Origin: JAIBJN01 sp963811635
Lineage (GTDB): Bacteria; Actinomycetota; Thermoleophilia; Gaiellales; Gaiellaceae
Direction: 5' to 3'
Assembly (NCBI GenBank): GCA_963811635.1
Contig: CAWESB010000015.1
Coordinates: 62,001-126,000 of the forward strand
DNA length: 64,000 nucleotides
Shown: piece after piece, positions 35,008 through 43,683 of the stretch
Position numbering within the stretch: the stretch's first letter is position 1
Layout: each line of letters begins with the position of its first letter
The notes under the pieces: model-generated
The model's database searches: none
Told to the model about the DNA's origin: nothing
What the model saw: only the letters and a program-made list of their open reading frames with translations
Translations under genes and position numbers: made by a program

Positions 35008-37206
35008 ATGAAGCGTTCTTGCCGCCCGCTCATGCTCGTGGCTGCGCTTGCCGTGACCGCACCGGGCACGGCAGCTGCGCAGGACGTTCGCGTGGTCGCG
35101 CGCGACGTTCCGCTTGTTGCTGCACGGGCGTCGGCGCCGCGCTCGGCGCCGCTTCTCTTCAACATGGTCGGTGTCCACTGGCAGGGCGCCGGCCACGTCT
35201 GGTTCAGGACCGCCGATCGACCGGGGCACTTCGGCCCCTGGCGCCCCGCACAGCCCGAAGAGGAGGACACACCCGATCGCGGGAGCGAGGAGCTCGCCGA
35301 GAGCGCCCGCTGGCACGTCGGCAACCCGTGGTGGACAGACGACGCGCGCTGGATCGAATACCGCGTGACGGGTTCGGTCACGCGCCTGCGGACCTTCTTC
35401 GTCGACAGCCCGGTCACCACCGCCGACCGTGCGCGCGCCGCCGCTCCCACCGCCGCGGCGGCCGTGTCCGCGGTCGCCGCACCGCTCGCCCAGCCGCCGA
35501 TCGTGCGCCGGGCCGGCTGGAACGCCGACGAATCGATCGTCCGCGGTCCGCCTTCGATCGCCAACCGCCTCCGCTTTGCGGTCGTCCACCACACCGCCGG
35601 GTCGAACAGCTACTCGGCCTCCGAGTCCGCGGCGATCGTCCGCGGCATCCAGCGCTACCACGTGCTCAGCAACGGCTGGGACGACATCGGCTACAACTTC
35701 CTCGTCGACAAGTACGGCCGTGTGTTCGAGGGCCGCGGCGGCGGCATGACGCAGAACGTGATCGGCGCCCACGCCGGCGGCTTCAACACCGGCAGCGTCG
35801 GCGTCGCGGTCATCGGCATCTACAACTCGGCGACGCTCTCGACGGCAGCGCGGGCGGCGCTCCAGAACCTGCTGGCGTGGCGGCTCGACGTCGGTCACGT
35901 CTACCCACGCGGCCAGTACACGGCTGTGTCCGCCGGCAGCTCGAAGTGGGCCGCCGGCGCGCACGTTCGCCTGCGCGCCGTCTCGGGCCACCGCGACACG
36001 AGCCTCACGAGTTGTCCGGGGAACACGATCTACGGCCTGCTCTCGTCGATCGCGCGCAGGGTGACGAGCATCGGCCTGCCCAAGCTGTGGAGCCCGGAGG
36101 CCGAGGGCGCCGTGGGCGGCCCGGTGCGCTTCACCGCAAGGCTTTCCGCCGCCCGCCCCTGGACCGTCGAGGTCAGGGACGGCGCGGGCACGGTCGTGGC
36201 CCAGGGCAGCGGCAGCGGCACCGCGGTCGACTGGACCTGGGATGCGAGCGCCGTGCCGATCGCCTTCTACACGTACACGATCAGCGCCGGGGACGCCGTG
36301 CGGCCGTCGACGCTCCCGGTGCCGGGGCCGCCGCCGCTCGCCGTCACCGGCCTCAAGGCCGCGCCGCGCGTGCTCACGCCGAACGGCGACGGCACCGGTG
36401 AGGTCAGCACTGTCGCGTTCGGGCTCACCAGGCGCGCTGTGCTCGGGGTGCGAGTCGTGAGCGCGTCGAACGGCACCGCGGTCAGGACGCTGCTCGCCAG
36501 CTCCCTGCGACCTGCGGGGCCACGCAGCCTCAGTTGGGACGGGAAGACCTCGAGCGGTGCCGTCGTCGCGGACGGCGCCTACCGGATCGAGGTGTCGGCC
36601 GAGGACGGGCCCGAGTCGGTGACGAAGTCGGTGGGCGTCGTGGTCGACCGGACACTCGGCGGCCTGACCGTCGCGCCGACCGTGCTCTCCCCGAACGGCG
36701 ACGGCCGGGCGGAGCCGCTCGCCATCGGCTACGTGCTCGCCCGGCAGGCCGCCGTCAGGGTGCAGATCCGCAGGGGCAAGACCGTCCTCGTGACCGTGCT
36801 CAACCAGACCCAGGCGGCCGGGCCGCACTCGGTGTCGTGGAACGGCCGCCTCGGCAACGGGAAGCGCATCCCCGACGGCGTCGTGAGCGCGTACGTACTG
36901 GCGACGACCTCGCTGGGCACGCGAGCGCTCGCTCGCCCCATCCGGCTGGACACCAGGGCACCGGTCGTGCGGGTCCTCTCGCTGAGGGCGGTCGACGGCA
37001 TCGTGCGCCTCCGCTTCACGCTCGACGAGGCCGCCACCGTGCGTATCTTCTACGGTCGGCGCACCTGGAGCGACGGCGACGACATCATCCGGTCGCGCCG
37101 CGCGGGCGAGCACGTCATCTCCCGCCGAGTGAATGCGAGCGTGGTCCGCATCGTCGCCACCGACGTGGCGTTCAACCGCTCGGCAGTCATCTTCCGCAGG
37201 CGCTAG
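35008..37206 (+). CDS. Secreted N-acetylmuramoyl-L-alanine amidase (PGRP/Amidase_2) with FlgD-like repeats
   Basis: The signal peptide (LMLVAALAVTAPGTAAAQ) precedes a ~100-residue domain and a PGRP-type amidase. Zinc ligands are in VVHHTAGSN and GHRDTSLTSCPG, with IGYNFLVDKYGRVFEGRGGG between. The C-terminal half has two Ig-like FlgD repeats, each starting with a Ca-binding-like NGDG (TPNGDGTGEV, SPNGDGRAEP) and containing SWDGK/SWNGR. It would cut the lactyl-peptide bond of peptidoglycan outside the cell. ATG 35008 is used because it starts the signal peptide and AAGGAG lies upstream. The open frame itself begins at GTG 34945. Confidence 0.92.
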   Translation: MKRSCRPLMLVAALAVTAPGTAAAQDVRVVARDVPLVAARASAPRSAPLLFNMVGVHWQGAGHVWFRTADRPGHFGPWRPAQPEEEDTPDRGSEELAESARWHVGNPWWTDDARWIEYRVTGSVTRLRTFFVDSPVTTADRARAAAPTAAAAVSAVAAPLAQPPIVRRAGWNADESIVRGPPSIANRLRFAVVHHTAGSNSYSASESAAIVRGIQRYHVLSNGWDDIGYNFLVDKYGRVFEGRGGGMTQNVIGAHAGGFNTGSVGVAVIGIYNSATLSTAARAALQNLLAWRLDVGHVYPRGQYTAVSAGSSKWAAGAHVRLRAVSGHRDTSLTSCPGNTIYGLLSSIARRVTSIGLPKLWSPEAEGAVGGPVRFTARLSAARPWTVEVRDGAGTVVAQGSGSGTAVDWTWDASAVPIAFYTYTISAGDAVRPSTLPVPGPPPLAVTGLKAAPRVLTPNGDGTGEVSTVAFGLTRRAVLGVRVVSASNGTAVRTLLASSLRPAGPRSLSWDGKTSSGAVVADGAYRIEVSAEDGPESVTKSVGVVVDRTLGGLTVAPTVLSPNGDGRAEPLAIGYVLARQAAVRVQIRRGKTVLVTVLNQTQAAGPHSVSWNGRLGNGKRIPDGVVSAYVLATTSLGTRALARPIRLDTRAPVVRVLSLRAVDGIVRLRFTLDEAATVRIFYGRRTWSDGDDIIRSRRAGEHVISRRVNASVVRIVATDVAFNRSAVIFRRR

Positions 37207-37949
37207 CCGCCGAGCAGGACCTCGCCGCTCTCGACGAGCCGGCGCCTGCCCGCGAGCTCGACTTCGAGCCGGCCGGTGGGGTCGATCCCGATCGCCCGCC
37301 CGGGCTCGCCGTCCACGAGAACGGCGCGGCCGCGGAGGAAGTCCCGCGAGGCCAGGCCGGCGTGGATCGCCTCGAGACCGGTGGCGCGCCAGAGGTCGTA
37401 GGCGCGCTCGAGCGAGACGAGGAGGTCGGCGAGGATGGGCGCGCGCTCGCGGCGGATGCCGTCGATCGTGTAGAGCGAGGCGGCGGCGACCTTCGTGTCG
37501 GCGGGGAGCTCGTCCTGCGTCTGGTTGACGTTCAGGCCGATCCCGAGGACGACGGCGTCATCCGCGACCTCGGCGAGGACGCCCGCCACCTTGTGACCGT
37601 CGACCAGAACGTCGTTGGGCCACTTGATCCGGGCGGACCGCCCCAGGGCGTCCTCGACCGCGTGCGCGGTCGCAAGGCCCCCGGCGAGCGAGATCTCGGC
37701 GACGTTCCGCGCAGGGGGCGGCGTGAGCAGTATCGAGGCGAGGACGGCCGTCCCGGGTGGGGTCGTCCAGCTGCGGCCGAGCCGCCCTCGCCCGCCCGTC
37801 TGCTCGTCGCAGACGGCGACGGCGCCCTCGCCGAGGCCGCGGTCGAGGAGCTGCTGCGTCGACTCGCAGCTCTCCCGGTGGAGAAACGGCCGCCCGAAGC
37901 GGCCGCGGAGAAGGGGCTCGACCGTCTCCGTGGTCAGCGCGTCGGCCAT
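37203..37949 (-). CDS. birA: Biotin--[acetyl-CoA-carboxylase] ligase BirA
   Basis: BirA attaches biotin to the BCCP of acetyl-CoA carboxylase through biotinyl-AMP. The 248-residue protein is the short type without a DNA-binding domain: ESTQQLLDRG, DEQTGGRGRLGRSWTTPPG (biotin/AMP loop), IKWPNDVLVDGHKVAGVLAE and GIGLNVNQ, then a C-terminal SH3-like domain. It is near the fab-acc cluster that needs it. ATG 37949 is preceded by TAGTGT 10 nt upstream. The stop is shared with the amidase through CTAG. Confidence 0.95.
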   Translation of the reverse strand: MADALTTETVEPLLRGRFGRPFLHRESCESTQQLLDRGLGEGAVAVCDEQTGGRGRLGRSWTTPPGTAVLASILLTPPPARNVAEISLAGGLATAHAVEDALGRSARIKWPNDVLVDGHKVAGVLAEVADDAVVLGIGLNVNQTQDELPADTKVAAASLYTIDGIRRERAPILADLLVSLERAYDLWRATGLEAIHAGLASRDFLRGRAVLVDGEPGRAIGIDPTGRLEVELAGRRRLVESGEVLLGG

Positions 37950-37958
37950 CCGCGGAAC

Positions 37959-37965
37959 TACACTA
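37959..37965. promoter_or_regulatory. Overlapping divergent -10 elements between birA and the ECF sigma gene
   Basis: TACACT on the plus strand (37959-37964) lies 9 nt before GTG 37974, and TAGTGT on the minus strand (37960-37965) lies 10 nt before the birA ATG. The same seven base pairs could serve both directions. Both transcripts would be nearly leaderless. Confidence 0.4.
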
Positions 37966-37973
37966 ACTCTGCC

Positions 37974-38591
37974 GTGCAACCAGCCGCAGCGCCCGCCCGT
38001 CAGACCGAGCAGGGATCGCCCTCCGGGCGAATCCTCGCGTATCGGAAACTGAGCGACGTGGACCTCGTCAGCAAGGCACGAAGCGGTGACGGATGGGCGC
38101 TCGACGCACTCGTCGAGAGGCATGCCCCACGCGTGAACCGGCTCGCGGCGCAGCTCATGGGCGATCTGGAGGAAGCGCGGGACGCCGCGCAGGAATCGCT
38201 CGTCAAGCTGTGCACGCGCCTGCGCCAGTTCCGGGGGGAGGCGCAGTTCGCGACCTGGCTCCATCGCCTGGTCGTGAACACGTGCCGGGATCGCCTCGCG
38301 CGTCAGCGGATCCGCCAGACGGAGCCGCTCTCGTACGAGGACGAGCCCGCGGGCGAGGAGAGCGATCCCTCCCGGGCGGCGCTGCTCGCGGACAAGCGCC
38401 GTGAGCTCGCCGCCGCGCTTGCTCGTCTCACCCCGAACCAGCGCCTCGTGGTCGTTCTCCGCGACGTGTTCGGGATGACGTACGAGGAGATCTCCCGCGC
38501 CGCGAGCATGCCCGTCGGGACGGCGAAGTGCTACGTGCACCGGGCCCGCGCCCGCCTGCGCGTACGGCTGGAAGAGACGGCGAACGGGTGA
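37974..38591 (+). CDS. ECF-family RNA polymerase sigma factor
   Basis: The protein has region 2 (LVERHAPRVNRLAAQLMGDLEEARDAAQESLVKL, FATWLHRLVVNTCRDRLAR) and region 4 (LTPNQRLVVVLRDVFGMTYEEISRAASMPVGTAKCYVHRAR), with no region 1 or 3. It would direct RNA polymerase to a small regulon. No anti-sigma gene is adjacent, which is unusual for the group. GTG 37974 is used; the first ~25 residues are unconserved and GTG 38059 is also possible. It ends 10 nt before fabZ, so it may be co-transcribed with the fab genes. Confidence 0.92.
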   Translation: MQPAAAPARQTEQGSPSGRILAYRKLSDVDLVSKARSGDGWALDALVERHAPRVNRLAAQLMGDLEEARDAAQESLVKLCTRLRQFRGEAQFATWLHRLVVNTCRDRLARQRIRQTEPLSYEDEPAGEESDPSRAALLADKRRELAAALARLTPNQRLVVVLRDVFGMTYEEISRAASMPVGTAKCYVHRARARLRVRLEETANG

Positions 38592-38601
38592 TCCCGACTC
38601 G

Positions 38602-39051
38602 GTGAGCTTCAGTCCGCCTCTCGGCCGGCGGGAGATCGAGCAGATCCTCCCGCACCGCGACCCATTCCTGCTCCTCGACGAGGTGGTCGAGCTCGAGCCT
38701 GGTGTCAGGGTCGTTGCGCGCAAGCTCGTCCGCGAGGACGAGTGGTACCTCGCCGGGCACTTTCCCGGGCGGCCGATCATGCCCGGCGTGCTCATGGTCG
38801 AGGCGATGGCGCAAGCGGGCGCCGTCGCCGCCCTCTCGGCCGAGGAGAACCGCGGCAAGCTGGCCCTTTTCGCCGGTATCGACGACGTCCGCTTCAAGCG
38901 CATCGTCGTGCCCGGCGACGAGCTCGAGCTGACCTGTGAGCTGGAGCGTGTGCGTGGGCCGGTAGGTCGCGGGAAGGCGAAGGCGACCGTAGACGGGCAG
39001 CTCGCGGTGCGCGGGACGCTGACGTTCGCGGTCACGGACGAGACCGCGTGA
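38602..39051 (+). CDS. fabZ: 3-hydroxyacyl-[acyl-carrier-protein] dehydratase FabZ
   Basis: FabZ dehydrates 3-hydroxyacyl-ACP in FAS II. The 149-residue protein has ILPHRDPFLLLDEV, the catalytic His in WYLAGHFPGRPIMPGVLMVEAMAQ and FAGIDDVRFKRIVVPGD. It starts at GTG 38602 and its stop overlaps fabH (GTGA). First enzyme of the lipid cluster. Confidence 0.96.
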   Translation: MSFSPPLGRREIEQILPHRDPFLLLDEVVELEPGVRVVARKLVREDEWYLAGHFPGRPIMPGVLMVEAMAQAGAVAALSAEENRGKLALFAGIDDVRFKRIVVPGDELELTCELERVRGPVGRGKAKATVDGQLAVRGTLTFAVTDETA

Positions 39052-40067
39052 TCGCGAACGTCTCCGGGAACGGGATCGCGGTGGGCCTGACCGGCCTCGG
39101 CTCGTACGCGCCCGAGCGGGTGCTGACCAACGCCGACCTGGAGGCGATGGTCGACACGAACGACGAGTGGATCGTCACGCGCACCGGGATCCGGGAGCGG
39201 CGGATCGCCGCACCGGAACAGGCGGCGAGCGACCTCGCCCTGCCCGCGGCGCGCAAGGCGCTCGAGCAGGCGGGCGTCGCCGCGGAGGAACTCGACCTGA
39301 TCGTCGTCGCCACGGCCACTCCCGACATGCTCTTCCCGGCCACGGCCGCGATCGTTGCCGACACGCTCGGCGCGAAGAACGCGGCCGCGTACGACCTGCT
39401 GGCCGGGTGCACCGGCTTCGTCTACGCGCTCTCGCAGGCGTACGGGGCAGTGGCGACGGGGCTCTCGAAGCGGGCGCTCGTGATCGGCTCCGAGGTGCTC
39501 TCGAAGATCACCAACTGGAACGACCGCTCGACCTGCATCCTCTTCGGCGACGGCGCTGGAGCGGCAGTCGTCCAGCCGATCGGGGCGGGCGGGATCGTCG
39601 GGTTCGAGTTGGGAGCGGACGGCTCGGGCGGGCCCGACCTGTGCGTGCCGGCCGGCGGCTCGCGGATCCCGGCCACGCCCGACGCTCTCGAGGACGAGAT
39701 GCAGTTCATCAGGATGAACGGCGCGGAGGTGTTCCGCTTCGCCACCCGCGTCATGGTCAGCTCGGCCGAGGAGCTGCTGGCCACCTGCGGCGCGACCGTG
39801 GACGACGTCGACCTGTACGTCCCGCACCAGGCGAACAAGCGCATCATCGACCACGCAGTCAAGAACCTCGGGCTCGACCCGGACAAGGTGCTCATGAACA
39901 TCGACCGCTACGGCAACACGTCGTCGGCCTCGATCCCGATCTGCCTCGCCGAGGCCCAGTCGGAGGGGCGGCTCGAGAACGGGACGCGCGTGTTGATCAC
40001 CGCGGTCGGTGCGGGGCTCACCTGGGGCTCGGTCTATCTGACCTGGACGACCAGTGGCGGAGACTAG
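39048..40067 (+). CDS. fabH: 3-oxoacyl-[ACP] synthase III FabH
   Basis: FabH starts fatty-acid synthesis by condensing an acyl-CoA with malonyl-ACP. The 339-residue protein has the Cys in DLLAGCTGFVYAL, the His in VPHQANKRIIDHAVK and the Asn in YGNTSSASIP, the complete triad. Whether the primer is acetyl-CoA or a branched acyl-CoA cannot be read. GTG 39048 lies in a GTGA overlap with fabZ. Confidence 0.96.
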   Translation: MIANVSGNGIAVGLTGLGSYAPERVLTNADLEAMVDTNDEWIVTRTGIRERRIAAPEQAASDLALPAARKALEQAGVAAEELDLIVVATATPDMLFPATAAIVADTLGAKNAAAYDLLAGCTGFVYALSQAYGAVATGLSKRALVIGSEVLSKITNWNDRSTCILFGDGAGAAVVQPIGAGGIVGFELGADGSGGPDLCVPAGGSRIPATPDALEDEMQFIRMNGAEVFRFATRVMVSSAEELLATCGATVDDVDLYVPHQANKRIIDHAVKNLGLDPDKVLMNIDRYGNTSSASIPICLAEAQSEGRLENGTRVLITAVGAGLTWGSVYLTWTTSGGD

Positions 40068-40077
40068 GAGAGGAGCA

Positions 40078-41001
40078 ATGAAGATCGCATTCTGCTTCCC
40101 CGGCCAGGGATCGCAGGACGTTGGAATGGGCCGTGCGATGGCGGAGGAGTTCCCGGCCGCGCGGGCCGCGTACGACGAGGCGTCGGAGGCGGTGGGCTTC
40201 GACGTCGCGAAGCTCTGCTTCGAAGGGTCGCTCGAAGAGCTGACGCGCACGGAGCTACAGCAGCCGGCGCTCGTCGCAACCTCGATCGCCTGCCTCCGGG
40301 CCGTGAAGACGCTCGGGATCGAGCCGGACTACGTCATCGGCCACTCCGTCGGGGAGTACTCGGCTCTCGCCGCCGCCGACGCGATCGGGACCGGCGACGC
40401 GATCGCGCTCGTCCGCGAGCGCGGGGAAGCCATGGCGGAGGCGGCCCGGGAGAACCCTGGCGCGATGGCGGCGATCCTGGGCATCGACGACGCGGTCATC
40501 GAGGAGCTGTGCCGCTCGATCGACGGCGTGTGGCCGGCGAACTACAACTGCCCCGGCCAGATCGTCGTCTCCGGCGAGAGCTCGGCGGTCGACCGCCTGA
40601 TCGAGCAGGCATCCGCGCTCGGCGCCCGCAAGGTCGTGAAGCTTCGGATCAGCGGTGCCTTCCACAGCCCGCTCGTCGCGCGCGCGGCCGAGCGGCTGAA
40701 GCCGGCGATCGCGAAGGCCGCCTGGCAGAACCCGTCGCCGCCGTTCATGTCCACCGTGACCGCCAAGCTCGAGGACGCGCAGCGCATCGGCAACCTCCTC
40801 GTGGAGCAGCTGACCGCCCCCGTGAAGTTCACCCAGGCCGTGCGAGGCCTGGTCAGGGACGGCGTCGGCACGTTCGTGGAGATCGGCCCTGGGCAGGTGC
40901 TCAGCGGTCTGTTGCGCCGTTGCGACCGCTCGCTGCGGACGATCTCCGTGGGCGACCCCGAGTCGCTGCGCAAGCTGCAGGAGCAGGTCTCCGCTGCCTG
41001 A
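40078..41001 (+). CDS. fabD: Malonyl-CoA:ACP transacylase FabD
   Basis: FabD charges ACP with malonyl groups. The 307-residue protein shows FCFPGQGSQDVGMGR, the nucleophile in GHSVGEYSALAAA and the His in SGAFHSPLV. ATG 40078 has a clear AGGAG at 40067-40075, one of the few good Shine-Dalgarno sequences in the window. An in-frame start at 40054 would overlap fabH. The 3' end overlaps the probable fabG start. Confidence 0.96.
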   Translation: MKIAFCFPGQGSQDVGMGRAMAEEFPAARAAYDEASEAVGFDVAKLCFEGSLEELTRTELQQPALVATSIACLRAVKTLGIEPDYVIGHSVGEYSALAAADAIGTGDAIALVRERGEAMAEAARENPGAMAAILGIDDAVIEELCRSIDGVWPANYNCPGQIVVSGESSAVDRLIEQASALGARKVVKLRISGAFHSPLVARAAERLKPAIAKAAWQNPSPPFMSTVTAKLEDAQRIGNLLVEQLTAPVKFTQAVRGLVRDGVGTFVEIGPGQVLSGLLRRCDRSLRTISVGDPESLRKLQEQVSAA

Positions 41002-41734
41002 GTTCGCCTCACTCGAGGGCAAGGTCGCGCTCGTCACCGGGGGCTCGCGCGGGATCGGCGCGGCCATCTCGCGCGAGCTCGCGCAGGGGGGCGCGAAGGT
41101 CGCGGTCAACTACCGCTCCGGCAGCGAGGAGGCGGAGTCGATCGCGGCCGAGATCGGCGGTGTCGCCATGGGCGCGAACGTCGGCGACCCGGCCGAGGCG
41201 CAGGCACTCGTCGAGCGGGTCGAGTCGGAGCTCGGCGACGTCGACGTCCTGGTCAACAACGCCGGCGTCACGCGCGACACGCTGATCGCGCGGATGAGCG
41301 ACGAGGACTGGGAGGTGGTGATCGAGACCAACCTCCGGGGCACCTTCAACACCTGTCGCGCGGTCTCCCGCAAGATGCTCCGCCGCCGCGCCGGCGCGAT
41401 CGTGAACCTGACGAGCGTCGTCGGCATCCACGGCAACCCGGGCCAGGCCAACTACGCGGCCTCGAAGGCGGGGATCATCGGGCTGACGAAGGCGCTGGCG
41501 CGCGAGCTCGGCGTCCGCGGTGTACGGGTCAACGCGATCGCGCCCGGCTACATCACGACGGCGCTCACCGAGGGCCTCTCGGAGGAGATCACCGGCTTGA
41601 TCCTCGGCAACACCCCGCTCGGCCGGCTCGGGTCTCCGGAGGACGTTGCCGCTGCGGTACGCTTTCTCTGCTCCGACGAGGCCGCGTTCATCACGGGCGA
41701 CGTGCTGCTCGTGGACGGCGGACTGGGGATGTAG
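40994..41734 (+). CDS. fabG: 3-oxoacyl-[ACP] reductase FabG, probable CTG start
   Basis: FabG reduces 3-oxoacyl-ACP with NADPH. The SDR motifs are VTGGSRGIGAA (cofactor), LVNNAGVTRD, the catalytic Ser in LTSVVG and YAASKAG (YxxxK), and PGYITTALTEGL. The first ATG in frame (41168) would delete the whole cofactor-binding motif. The frame contains no ATG, GTG or TTG upstream of VTGG. CTG 40994 gives LPEFASLEGKVALVTGG, a normal start, with AGGAG 10 nt before it (40979-40983). It overlaps the fabD stop by 8 nt. Length with CTG is 246, standard. Confidence 0.94.
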   Translation: MPEFASLEGKVALVTGGSRGIGAAISRELAQGGAKVAVNYRSGSEEAESIAAEIGGVAMGANVGDPAEAQALVERVESELGDVDVLVNNAGVTRDTLIARMSDEDWEVVIETNLRGTFNTCRAVSRKMLRRRAGAIVNLTSVVGIHGNPGQANYAASKAGIIGLTKALARELGVRGVRVNAIAPGYITTALTEGLSEEITGLILGNTPLGRLGSPEDVAAAVRFLCSDEAAFITGDVLLVDGGLGM

Positions 41735-41737
41735 GCG

Positions 41738-42994
41738 ATGGCTTCGGACAACGGACGCAAGCGGGTTGTGATCACGGGCATGGGCGCGGTCACGCCGCTC
41801 GGGAACGACGTGGAGACGTTCTGGGAGAACATCACCGACGGCCAGTCCGGCGCCGGGCCGATCACCGTGTTCGACCCCTCCGAATTCGCCGTTCACTTCG
41901 CCTGCGAGCTGAAGGACTTCGAGCCGACGAAGTGGATCGAGCACCGCAAGGCGCGGCGCATGGACCGGTTCACGCAGATGATCCTCGCCGCCGCCCGGAT
42001 GGCCGAGGAGGACTCCGGCTTCGAGATCGAGCCCGAGACCGAGCGCACGGGTGTCTCCGTCGCGACCGGCATCGGCGGGCTCCAGAGCTTTCAGGACTGC
42101 TACGACCAGCTGCTCGAGCGCGGCCCCGACCGGGTCAACCCGCTCTCGATCACGGCGATCATCCCGAACATGGGCGCCGCCTGGGTCTCGATGGAGCTCG
42201 GCACGCGCGGCCCGCTCACGTCCGAGTGCACGGCGTGCGCCGCCTCGAACATGGCCATCGGGGAGGCGATGGACGCGATTCGCCTCAACCGCGCGGACGT
42301 CATGTTCGCGGGCGGGACGGAGGCCGGGATCACGAAGGTCGGCATCGGCGGCTTCTCGGCGATGCGGGCGCTCTCGCGGCGAAACGACGACCCGCAGCGC
42401 GCGAGCCGCCCCTTCGACGCGGAGCGCGACGGCTTCGTCATGGGGGAGGCCGCCGGGATCGTCGTGCTCGAGGAGCTCGAGCACGCGCGAAAGCGCGGCG
42501 CGAAGATCTACGCCGAGCTGATCGGCTACGGCCTCTCCTCCGACGCGCAGCACATCACGGAGCCCGACCCGACCGGCCGCCACCCCGCCCGCGCCATGTC
42601 CATGGCGATGGACGACGCGCAGATCACGGGCGACCAGATCGACTACATCAACGCGCACGGGACATCCACGCCGATCGGCGACTCGAGCGAGACGCGCGTG
42701 ATCAAGGTCGCGCTGGGCGAGGAGAAGGCCCGCAGGACCCCGATCTCCTCCACCAAGGGCGCCACAGGCCACTGCCTCGGCGCCTCCGGCGCGATCGAGG
42801 CGATCCTCTCGACGCTCGCCGTCCAGCGCGACGTCGTGCCGCCGACGATCAACCAGGAGGTCGCCGACCCGGAGTGCGACCTCGACTACATCCCCAACGA
42901 GGCCCGCGAGTGGAAGACCGATGTCGCCCTCTCCAACAACTTCGGCTTCGGCGGGCACAACGCCTGCCTCGTGATCAGGAAGTTCACCGATTAG
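41738..42994 (+). CDS. fabF: 3-oxoacyl-[ACP] synthase II FabF
   Basis: FabF elongates acyl-ACP. The 418-residue protein has VVITGMGAVTPLGND, the Cys in SECTACAASNMAIG, the two His in NAHGTSTPIGD and KGATGHCLGASG, and FGFGGHNA near the end. ATG 41738 is 4 nt after the fabG stop. No acpP gene lies between fabD/fabG and fabF, where it usually is. The stop overlaps the probable ATT start of the next gene. Confidence 0.96.
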   Translation: MASDNGRKRVVITGMGAVTPLGNDVETFWENITDGQSGAGPITVFDPSEFAVHFACELKDFEPTKWIEHRKARRMDRFTQMILAAARMAEEDSGFEIEPETERTGVSVATGIGGLQSFQDCYDQLLERGPDRVNPLSITAIIPNMGAAWVSMELGTRGPLTSECTACAASNMAIGEAMDAIRLNRADVMFAGGTEAGITKVGIGGFSAMRALSRRNDDPQRASRPFDAERDGFVMGEAAGIVVLEELEHARKRGAKIYAELIGYGLSSDAQHITEPDPTGRHPARAMSMAMDDAQITGDQIDYINAHGTSTPIGDSSETRVIKVALGEEKARRTPISSTKGATGHCLGASGAIEAILSTLAVQRDVVPPTINQEVADPECDLDYIPNEAREWKTDVALSNNFGFGGHNACLVIRKFTD

Positions 42995-43673
42995 CGCCGA
43001 CGCTCGCTGGGCGACGTTCGACTGCTACGGGACGCTGGTCGACTGGAACAGCGGCATCCGGGGGCAGCTCGAGCGCCTCTGGCCGGACGAGGACGCCGAC
43101 CGGCTGCTCGAGCGCTACCACGAGATCGAGCCGCGGGTGGAGCTCGAGGGCTCACTTCCGTACCGCGAGGTGCTGCGGCAGTCGCTGATCCTGCTCGCCG
43201 AGAGCGAAGGGCTCGAGCTTCCCGCCGACGAGGAGCCCGCTCTGGCCGACTCGCTCCCGGAGTGGCCGGTCTTCCCGGAGGTCCCCGGCGCGCTCGCCGA
43301 GCTGAGGGAGCGGGGCTGGCGGCTCGTGCCGCTTTCCAACACCGACCCCGAGCTGCTCGCCGCCTCGATGGAGGCGATCGGCGTTCCGTTCGACGGCACG
43401 GTCGCCGCGGGCGAGATCGGCTCCTACAAGCCCGCCCACGGGCACTGGCGGACGTTCTACGAACGCTTCGACGCCGACCCGGAGCGACACGTGCACGTGG
43501 CCGCGAGCCTCTTCCACGACATCGCGCCCGCGCGCGAGCTCGGCATCCCGGCCGTCTGGATCAACCGCCTTGCGGAGACGAGCGATCTGCCGCGGCGCGC
43601 GGAGCTGACCGACCTCTCGCGCCTTCCCGACACCGTGGACGAGATCGTCCCGGCCGATCCGGCCTCCCGGTAG
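42990..43673 (+). CDS. Haloacid-dehalogenase-type HAD hydrolase, no conventional start codon
   Basis: The protein reads WATFDCYGTLVDWNSGI (motif I with Asp nucleophile), LVPLSNTDPELL (motif II Ser/Asn) and SYKPAHGHW, HVAASLFHDIAPARELG, as in type II haloacid dehalogenase-like phosphatases. The first GTG in frame (43137) would delete motif I. Upstream the frame is closed at 42972. Within that space the only plausible initiator is ATT 42990, which overlaps the fabF stop and has AGGAAG 7 nt before it. With ATT the length is 227, normal for the family. The substrate is unknown. Its place in the fab cluster suggests housekeeping of acyl or phosphate metabolites. Confidence 0.85.
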   Translation: MSADARWATFDCYGTLVDWNSGIRGQLERLWPDEDADRLLERYHEIEPRVELEGSLPYREVLRQSLILLAESEGLELPADEEPALADSLPEWPVFPEVPGALAELRERGWRLVPLSNTDPELLAASMEAIGVPFDGTVAAGEIGSYKPAHGHWRTFYERFDADPERHVHVAASLFHDIAPARELGIPAVWINRLAETSDLPRRAELTDLSRLPDTVDEIVPADPASR

Positions 43674-43683
43674 CCTGGGGTCG

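Noticed and set aside
33589..37113. 1,174-codon minus-strand frame
   Set aside because: Only the part up to 34917 is NfeD. The rest is antisense to the amidase and has no motif.
36534..37970. Very long open frame running antisense/out of frame through the amidase and birA into the sigma gene
   Set aside because: High-GC shadow. Arg/Pro/Gly-rich with no domains; only the part after 37974 is a real sigma factor.
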